Part shown: in pieces, positions 56,901-64,000 of the stretch | How the letters are laid out: every line of letters starts with the position of its first letter | Numbering within the stretch: position 1 is the first letter of the stretch | Source of the DNA: Smallanthus sonchifolius | Lineage: Eukaryota; Streptophyta; Magnoliopsida; Asterales; Asteraceae | Assembly (NCBI GenBank): GCA_023525975.1 | Contig: CM042023.1 | Location: forward strand, 19,331,501 to 19,395,500 | Length of the DNA stretch: 64,000 bases | Direction of reading: 5' to 3' | Notes under the pieces: model-generated | Database searches by the model: none | What the model saw: the letters and a program-made list of their open reading frames with translations, nothing else | What the model was told of the DNA's origin: nothing | Translations under genes and position numbers: made by a program

Positions 56901-58604
56901 ATTCTTTTGTAATTTTATAATTGAAATGGTGAAGAGAGGAAGGCCGGTGATCAAACGACAGGACGTTGACGGTATGCTCGGTGACCCCCGATCTTATTGG
57001 TTCTACACTCCATGATTATAGTCACTCTCAAAACATCACTTTTTTTTTTCAATCATAACTTGGTAAATAGGGTATAAAAAAAGAGAATCAATAATTATTT
57101 GTTGCATATGTTTATAGTTATGTTAGAATACATAATAATGATATTTTTTGTATTTTTGATGATAAAATAAAAAAAATTCTAAATGGTTGATGTTATAAAA
57201 ATTAGTAATATCTTAATAAACAATAAATACATGTAAAAATAATATGTTTATGCAATATAATATTTAAAGAATTGAAGTTAAATGAGAACTAATGCATTTT
57301 TGTTGATACTATGTAATGTAATGCATTGTTTGAAATATGAGTTGAGAAGAAGTAAGCACTTTGTTATTGTTATGTTCTTATATCATCTTATTTTGACAAA
57401 ATACAAACCATTAGAAAGTGACCACTCCCGCCCTCTTCCCACAACATCAATCTCTATCGAAAAAACATGCATTACAAACAAACACGGTAGGTTATAAAAT
57501 AAGTCGTTAAATTAATAGGATGAAAAGACGCTATCAACCTAGCTTAAGGCTAGGAGGTATGAACAAAATTAACAAAGTAAAAGTGTTGAAAATTCACAAA
57601 TTGTGGCAAATGTTGGTTGAAGTGAGTTGTCAGGCAATTTAAAACAACGCCCATCCACTATTCCCGAACTTCTTTGTTATGGTAAAGGCACATAAACATC
57701 GTAGATGCAACTTTAAATTAATACGACGTGTGTCCCACCATTTTACGTCGAGTTTCATGAACATCTGCAGCCATCATTCATGCTCTGAGCTTTTGATAAG
57801 TTGATAGTGTTGCACAACATCACTCGCATGATGGACCTTACTAACCAACTAGAAAAAGTGAATGATCTTGTGATGTTAAAGTGATCTGTTATGCTTGGAT
57901 CACAGTCATCGATAAATTATCAGTGATCCATAGTGTGTTTAGATGAGTTATGAAATTGTTTTTTAGACGTGTCTAAACTCTATGCATTAAATAGGAATAC
58001 TAATACCCAGATACGTGAAAATGACAAGGAAAATGCGAGTTAGGTTCGTATATAAATTGAATTTCATCTAAAAGCGTACATTCTATTGATGATGTGCGAT
58101 AAAAAGATGTGAGAACGTATTTTCACGTACGATGGGATTTTAAGCAGGTGGTCCATGTATTAAATTAAGATGTGTGAGTTAAAGTAGATACATGATCATT
58201 TTGTCACGTGACTCATAGCCACAGATGTAATTAATTACTGGCATGACTAAAAAGTATATCACATCTTAAAAAACGAACTAGATCCATGATTTTCTCTATA
58301 AAAGACCATATATTCTTAATTCATTCAGAACATTATATATTATGTATTGAAGAGTTAGGTTTTTAAAAAGATATGATATTCTATAAATTAACAATAATAT
58401 ATGAAATACTCGTTAATAACGATAATAAAATACTGCAACACATTTTTTTTAAAGTGAAACCCTAAAATCACTCATTTATAGTCTATAGAATATAATAAAT
58501 ACATATTTTAACACTATAAGTTATATCATATGGAGATGGATGTATATACTAATATATGATATTTTTTTATAAATATGAGAGGTTAATTTTTTTTATAAGA
58601 TGTA
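56901..58604. other. Intergenic, AT-rich
   Basis: VTI1 promoter side at the left, then AT-rich DNA with no ORF, TE end or RNA gene that I can support. Confidence 0.5.
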
Positions 58605-59668
58605 AAGAACTCCCGGTGATAATGATGTCATCAACATACATGAATACATAACAAACATATGAACCACTGATTAAACAAACGGTGAAGTATCGGCTGAACA
58701 CTGAGAAAATTCAGAAGAAGCAAGTCCAGAGGAAAGCTTGGAAAACCAAGCACGGGGAGGTTGCTTGAGGCCATAGATAACCTTCTGCGGCAAAAACATA
58801 TGATGCGGTTGAGTGGAGTCAACAAAGCCTGGAGGTTGAGACATGTACACAGTCTCAGATATATCACCATGAAGAAAAGTGTTGTTGGCATCCACCTGGC
58901 GTACATCCCATCCCCAAGAGAAAGCAACATAAAGAACAATCCGAATAGAAGCAGATTTAACCATAGGGATAAACGTCTCAATATAATCAATCCTCTATCT
59001 GATGAAAGCCCTTGGCAACAAGCCATGCTTTATATTGACTAATGGTACCATCAGGATTACGTTTAATCCTGTAAACTCACTTGCAGCCAACAATGTTAGC
59101 ATAAACGGGAGGAGAAACTAAAACCCAAGTCCGGTTGGAATGTAAAGCCGCAATCACTGTGTTTTTTCCATGGGAGTAGTCGACTCTGATGTGGGTTTTG
59201 GGCTATTGAAGGAGATAGTGTTGCGTTTAAACAAGCAGTTACGTAGTCATCAGCCTCTTCTCAATTAGCACGCACTCTGGTGTTTGGAACCGGTGGATAA
59301 GATCTTTGTTTAGGTATGGTATAGTCTTAAATATTGTAATAATCTGATGTTTCCATGCTAAATAGTCGTCCCCGTCGAGTTTAATAGAAATTAGATTAGC
59401 CAAATTTGCAAGACTTGAAGTGTGAGATCCTTGAGATGATGAATCTCATGAGATTGAGTTTGAATCAGTTGACATATTGCAGTAATTTTGATGATGTAGA
59501 TTTAGATGAAGAAGTTGATGAAAGAAATAGAAGCAGCAGAAGAGATGAAATCTAAACAGAAGCAGGAGGGATGAATCATAAATAGAAGAGAAGAAGTAAT
59601 AGAGAAACAGATGAAGAATGATGAAAACAAGGTTAAATCATATCAATCGTCATAGCTCTAATACCATT
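58605..59668 (-). pseudogene. Degenerate copia element D (gag fused to RT)
   Basis: Minus strand from a tRNA-Met-like PBS (TGGTATTAGAGC at 59655-59666). A gag start (LISIKLDGDDYLAWKHQI, about 59350-59410) is followed without protease or integrase by RT: VGCK..YRIKRNPDGT near 59060-59090, VRQVDANNTFLHGD, VIYGLKQPPRAWF, and a shifted YVDD at 58627-58638. Frameshifts and stops show it is dead. The 5' LTR probably starts at 59669 and runs toward 59870. Confidence 0.8.
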
Positions 59669-59881
59669 TGATGAACCTCACTATATACAGCCTATAATCT
59701 CAATAAAATAAATATGATAAAAGACTAAAATGCCCTCTATACACATAATGAAAATCAGTCTAACAAGCAATTTGGAATCATGTATTGAACAAAAACTGAA
59801 CTATTGACCATGGAAATTAATAAAAACATAACTGTAAACTAATAGAAAACTTTGCTAACAAAAGAAATGGGTATGAGGTGG

Positions 59882-59882
<1 letters not shown>

Positions 59883-59935
<53 letters not shown>
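59883..59935. repeat. TA microsatellite
   Basis: About 26 uninterrupted TA units in the 3' flank of the GNOM-like gene. Confidence 0.95.
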
Positions 59936-59941
<6 letters not shown>

Positions 59942-60150
59942 GATGGGCAAAAAGGTCAACAAATGTAAAAGTCAAACAAAACAAAATAACAAGAACACTT
60001 GCTTGTTTTGGTTTATCTGAGACCAACAATTATACAAAACTACTAAAAGTATACAAATATATGAAAACCTGCTCAACTATAACTTTGTCTCATCCTGCCC
60101 ATCAAAATTTGAACCAAACCCACAAACCACAGCCAATTTTGGACCTAACC

Positions 60151-63100
60151 TCAAGGAACCACCAGGTTAACCTCTGGAACCACACCAGCACCCATGGTCC
60201 GTTGTTCATCATCAGGGAACACCTCCGACTGCACCGAAGGTGCCAGGGATTTTACATGTAACCAAGTCTGCTCCCAGAGACCATCCGAACCGTTTGGTGA
60301 AAGTACTCCACTTGATTTCATGACAAACAGTGTGTTCTTGAGAAGCTCAGGTACTAATTCATATATTTTCTCACTTCTTTTCCCTCTAAATTTGACCTTT
60401 GTGTAACGGTCCATACAACTTAAAACGCCTACCCATATTTTACTAAACGAAACGGAACGGGAAATGTTCGGTAACGAGTGTAAAAATGATTTTGACAGAA
60501 GTTTTAAGGATAAAATAAGTGTACCTTCCATATTTCGGTACTCTTTGGCTGATTTTTCTTCAACAATTTCTAACAAATCGCTTAGTAACGGGAATACTAC
60601 CGAATCAAAACATTGTATCCACATCTCGTCTTGTAAATGAATCCCTTCTAAACCCGTTAAGCACTGTTGCAGCATCAAAACCGCATGGTTCCTGATTTGT
60701 TCTCTAGAGTCGATGCATACTTTTCTTAAAGCATGAATCAACCGCACCCACATCTCTCCGATATCTTGATAAAGTTGAACCGCGGTTTCAGGTTCTTCCA
60801 CAACTGCTTCACGAGACCACTTGACCAGACAAACCGATGAACCAGCCATCAAATCCAAAGACTTAACGGATCTTGCAGCATCACCAACCCGAGACTCTGC
60901 AAACCGGCGGGCTGCATTGACACAGAGCACAAAGTTAGCGGGTAACAAGTGGGCTCCATCCAGCATGATGAATTCTAGAGTCTCGAATCCGGGTTCAAAA
61001 GCTTCCGGATGACGAGCTGTGATCGAGAGGAGAGAAGTGATGGTACGCCAGCCCAAATGTGACTTTATTTGACCTGCGTTTGCTTTTACAAGACGCATGA
61101 TTTCACGTGTGATGTGTTCACAGTATGCATCTGCCACGCGGGCATCGAGTTTTAAAATAAGTTGAAGTGATTTAAGAAGGTCATCAGTTAATTCTTCTTT
61201 ATAGGGAAGTAATCGTCTACAAATTCTGATGAGCCCGAAAACCGCTTTTTCAACTAAAGTGCTAGGCATCACGGCTGACTGGACAATATTGGCTATGTAC
61301 TCATAAACATTTTGCCATAAAAGCATAATTCGATCTCGGTTATTTAACGTGACTGTAATCAGCAATTCCAAACAAAACACTGCACCATTTTCATCTTCAT
61401 GGGAAGCTAGAGTCAAGGCCCGGGAAAGATTTAAAAGGGACTCAGATTGAAGAAATGTACTCTCGGTAAACACACTGTCGATATGGCAATCTTTAACGGT
61501 TTCTGTGGCCCGTTTCCGAGCTTCAACCTGCTCTTCAGAAGGTTGTGGAGCGGGTTTTTCCGTATCGTAGTATAAAAACTCACTGAATCGACCCATGAGC
61601 CCGAATGACTTCCGGGCTGGGGGTAATGCGGGTTCAACAGGGGAGACCAGTGAAGATCTTACCGAGTCTGTCTCAGAATTTGACTCCAAATCATCAGCTG
61701 CATCACGGGCTAGACGACCAGGAAGAAGACCCAATTTGTGTAAGCTTAAAATGCAATCAAGAATGTACCGCCAGCCCGAACGTATATAATCACCATACAT
61801 ATTTGCTATAGTGAAAACCGCTAAGGTTGACTTTCGGGCTTTAGAATCGTAGCCAAAAGCAAGAACGGATTCTTCGATAGACATCGGAAGTAAAAGTGTT
61901 GTGAACTTAGAGAGAGAAACTAAAAGCCCGTCAAGAACATCATCAAGATGATAGCAACCAGAAATCTTGGCAACATCTAAGAATCCATCAATACACGTTT
62001 GCAACACGGCTTCTTGATCTACAAGATCCAGAACCACAGAGAGAGCAGCCACAGTTGGGCCTGACAAAATAGCAAACATTTTGTGGTTGATCCGCTCTCC
62101 CGAACCGCATAAAATAAATGGAACGGTTTGTCTTGATTTGTGGATTAGCCCAACCCAGTTATCATGGGTCATAACTGGAAACCCGACACCTTGTTCTGGT
62201 GTCATTCGGATCTCGTTTTCACAAATTGAGTGGTAAAGCTCGGATAAGTATTCTCGGGGGAGATCATTACCACCATTTATCCGTCGATTGTTACGAATAA
62301 AGTCTTCTTCTGTCATCTTTTTCTTCACCTGTGCATTGTGTTGATCCGTATTAAGCATTATTAAAGAATACGACAACAATAAAGCAGCATCTTTATTGGC
62401 AAAAATATTAGGCGACTGTTCATAATATTGTTCAGCAAATGCCTCCACAACTCTCTGTATTTTCTGGGATTCTCCCGGTAATCTAAAAGTTTCCAAGAAA
62501 ACCCGCAATGCAATATCGAGATTCATTTCTTGAAAATCAAACGTTTTTGCATATTCTTGAAGCACATCAACACAGAACCGATCATGATTCCCGAGATACT
62601 CTCCAACAAGATTCTTATCTAACCCACTTGTGTACCTTAAAAAACACGCTACACTCAACGGATCAAGTGTTTCAGGCAATAAACACGATCCTTGGAGAAA
62701 TTGAAAACCTTTTTTAGGATCCCGGTTAAAATGATCAACCCCAATCATCAATTTCCTCTTAATGTCCTTCATCTTATGAACATATGGTACCCAACACTCT
62801 GGATTTTCATAGCTTTCACATTTCACATTCCAAAACGATTCATGATCTCCAAGACTTGATGCATCCGGTTCTGGAACCGGGATTTGATCACCGTCACCAA
62901 TGGTTTCAGCCATACCACTAACCTTGGAGATTAATCCTTCTAAAGCAAGAACATGTATAGCAGAAAGTGGGCTATTAACCGGAAACGCGCTTTTAGATAA
63001 CAAATTTGCAAGATCTTCAAATAGATTGCTACATGAAATGTCACAATCATAATTAGCATACATTTCATGAATAAAACTCGGCTGCCTGCAAAGATCAACA

Positions 63101-63699
63101 AGTGTTTCCATGGCAACTTCCTGCTGTTGATATGAAGCTCCGTGTTTATTAACTGCAATCTTCATAAGAACACAAGAGAAAAATGCTTCTAGCTGGAGTT
63201 TGAGTTTAGCGCGCATAAGATGATAAAGATTCAAAACAATGCTACAGACTGTAGAAAGAATTAGCGGGCTTGGAGACAATCCGAATTGCATTAAGCTATG
63301 GAATAAATCGTTCTGGACCAAAGCCAACATTTCAGGGTGGTGTCCCAAAGAGGGTCCACTTAACTCGATGGCTGAGTTGATCAAGCCGAATGCAAATAAG
63401 GGGACATCTTCATCATATTCTAGAGAGTTGGATCTGGGACCCACTCCAACATATTCTACAGCATTCAATAGGGAACATAGAAAGCTGAATATTTCCACCA
63501 TACATGGAACACCATAGGGTTCCACCACAAGATGGTTTTTACTCTGACCATCCTCCCCGGTGGTTTCATGATCCATTTTAACTTCGGGAACATCAGTTGA
63601 AAGATTTAAAGGACCGCCAACTGACTCAATTTTTAAACCAGTGTAACCATTAACAGGTGGTTTACTTGCTGATGAGGGATCATCGTCCGGAACACTGAC
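60151..63699 (-). CDS. GNOM: GNOM-type ARF guanine-nucleotide exchange factor, large 3' exon (partial)
   Basis: A single exon of 1,182 codons plus stop TGA at 60151-60153, beginning after an AG acceptor at 63700-63701; the 5' exon(s) are beyond the window. Large ARF-GEFs activate ARF GTPases to drive COPI or recycling-vesicle formation. Numbering from Met at 63576 (41 codons precede it in frame): DCB end and HUS domain to about 220 with the HUS-box NYDCD at 175-179; SEC7 domain about 270-460 with catalytic Glu369 in FRLPGES; then HDS domains to the C-terminus. Tyr403, Ser404, Met407 and Asp411 correspond to brefeldin A-sensitivity positions. Using GNOM numbering, about 248 residues are missing upstream. 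GNL1 is the alternative; Met407 favours GNOM. Confidence 0.93.
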   Translation of the reverse strand, partial: VSVPDDDPSSASKPPVNGYTGLKIESVGGPLNLSTDVPEVKMDHETTGEDGQSKNHLVVEPYGVPCMVEIFSFLCSLLNAVEYVGVGPRSNSLEYDEDVPLFAFGLINSAIELSGPSLGHHPEMLALVQNDLFHSLMQFGLSPSPLILSTVCSIVLNLYHLMRAKLKLQLEAFFSCVLMKIAVNKHGASYQQQEVAMETLVDLCRQPSFIHEMYANYDCDISCSNLFEDLANLLSKSAFPVNSPLSAIHVLALEGLISKVSGMAETIGDGDQIPVPEPDASSLGDHESFWNVKCESYENPECWVPYVHKMKDIKRKLMIGVDHFNRDPKKGFQFLQGSCLLPETLDPLSVACFLRYTSGLDKNLVGEYLGNHDRFCVDVLQEYAKTFDFQEMNLDIALRVFLETFRLPGESQKIQRVVEAFAEQYYEQSPNIFANKDAALLLSYSLIMLNTDQHNAQVKKKMTEEDFIRNNRRINGGNDLPREYLSELYHSICENEIRMTPEQGVGFPVMTHDNWVGLIHKSRQTVPFILCGSGERINHKMFAILSGPTVAALSVVLDLVDQEAVLQTCIDGFLDVAKISGCYHLDDVLDGLLVSLSKFTTLLLPMSIEESVLAFGYDSKARKSTLAVFTIANMYGDYIRSGWRYILDCILSLHKLGLLPGRLARDAADDLESNSETDSVRSSLVSPVEPALPPARKSFGLMGRFSEFLYYDTEKPAPQPSEEQVEARKRATETVKDCHIDSVFTESTFLQSESLLNLSRALTLASHEDENGAVFCLELLITVTLNNRDRIMLLWQNVYEYIANIVQSAVMPSTLVEKAVFGLIRICRRLLPYKEELTDDLLKSLQLILKLDARVADAYCEHITREIMRLVKANAGQIKSHLGWRTITSLLSITARHPEAFEPGFETLEFIMLDGAHLLPANFVLCVNAARRFAESRVGDAARSVKSLDLMAGSSVCLVKWSREAVVEEPETAVQLYQDIGEMWVRLIHALRKVCIDSREQIRNHAVLMLQQCLTGLEGIHLQDEMWIQCFDSVVFPLLSDLLEIVEEKSAKEYRNMEGTLILSLKLLSKSFLHSLPNISRSVSFSKIWVGVLSCMDRYTKVKFRGKRSEKIYELVPELLKNTLFVMKSSGVLSPNGSDGLWEQTWLHVKSLAPSVQSEVFPDDEQRTMGAGVVPEVNLVVP

Positions 63700-64000
63700 C
63701 TGTACAAAAGAAGTATTAGATAATCAAATGCCAGCTCAGCACCTAATAATATCCATTATGTCTAGATGTAACCATATTCAATTATCATTGGGCGGATCAA
63801 GCAGTGAAATAAAAAAAAATGCTAAAAGAGGAACTGGTCAAATTGGTCAATTGGTTGAAGTAGTCCAACTCTGTTTTAATGCACAATACCTCCTAAATGT
63901 TTAAAGATATAGATTATTAGTGTAGTAAACTAAAAAATAGTTTTCGTAATCGTAATTAGAGCACTGTTATTTATAAACAACTCTAATAGTGCATACAGAA
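63700..64000 (-). other. Intron of the GNOM-like gene (partial)
   Basis: Minus-strand acceptor CTTTTGTACAG precedes the exon. AT-rich with no open frame; it continues beyond the window. Confidence 0.8.

Noticed and set aside
59817..60261. ORFs with long Tyr-Ile runs
   Set aside because: Translation of the TA microsatellite.
61431..61811. ORFs in other frames within the ARF-GEF exon
   Set aside because: Shadow frames of a well-supported 1,182-codon exon.

Overview
The window is plant nuclear DNA. The genes have GT-AG introns and plant-specific families, and most of the remaining sequence is nested LTR retrotransposons, Helitrons, hAT, MULE and CACTA non-autonomous elements, LINE remnants and a SINE. 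The LTR families starting TGTCACACCCC and the general repeat style suggest a eudicot, probably Asteraceae; that assignment is inference from memory of repeat style, not a search result.

Four host genes can be supported. (1) A two-exon RCI2/PMP3 small hydrophobic membrane protein, 32322-32950, minus strand, with a TATA box and a G-box upstream. (2) A three-exon SPX-domain phosphate-signalling protein, SPX4-like, 38816-41653, plus strand, with a PHR-type P1BS site upstream. (3) A five-exon VTI1-type Qb-SNARE, 46933-56700, minus strand, whose first coding intron has grown to 8.8 kb by copia and SINE insertion. (4) The large 3' exon of a GNOM-type ARF-GEF, 60151-63699, minus strand, whose 5' end lies beyond the window.

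Layout. 1-2012: end of an LTR with its primer-binding site, then DNA that hosts the next insertion. 2013-18152: an Athila-like Ty3/gypsy element (TSD GAGGC) that keeps gag and protease but lacks RT and integrase. It is interrupted at 4640-13362 by a younger minus-strand Tekay/Del-like non-autonomous element (TSD TGAAG) whose best open frame encodes a proline-rich, coiled-coil, tail-anchored protein. 17854-21652: a 1.9-kb tandem duplication of the LTR end plus flank. 22034-27250: a solo LTR in a small repeat, a minisatellite, a 2.8-kb solo LTR, LINE debris and a hAT element. 27852-37266: a cluster of four Helitron-like elements, a MULE, a LINE carrying a TRIM, the RCI2 gene and a CACTA MITE. 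37735-46611: a LINE with a TRIM-like solo LTR, the SPX gene, and a MULE nested in a hAT element. 46933-64000: VTI1, a degenerate copia remnant, and the GNOM-like gene.

The host genes do not form a pathway. They are separate housekeeping or signalling loci (membrane stress protein, phosphate sensing, vesicle fusion, ARF activation) in a transposon-dense segment. VTI1 and the GNOM-like gene both act in endomembrane traffic, but their adjacency is probably coincidental.

The strongest unusual signals are: arrays of self-complementary CpG-rich words in at least three unrelated LTR families; a gag-protease frame broken only by C-to-T-type stop codons and one insertion; the tail-anchored ORF in the Tekay-like element; and two related non-autonomous copia elements that share a 3' module and sit in opposite orientation in one intron.
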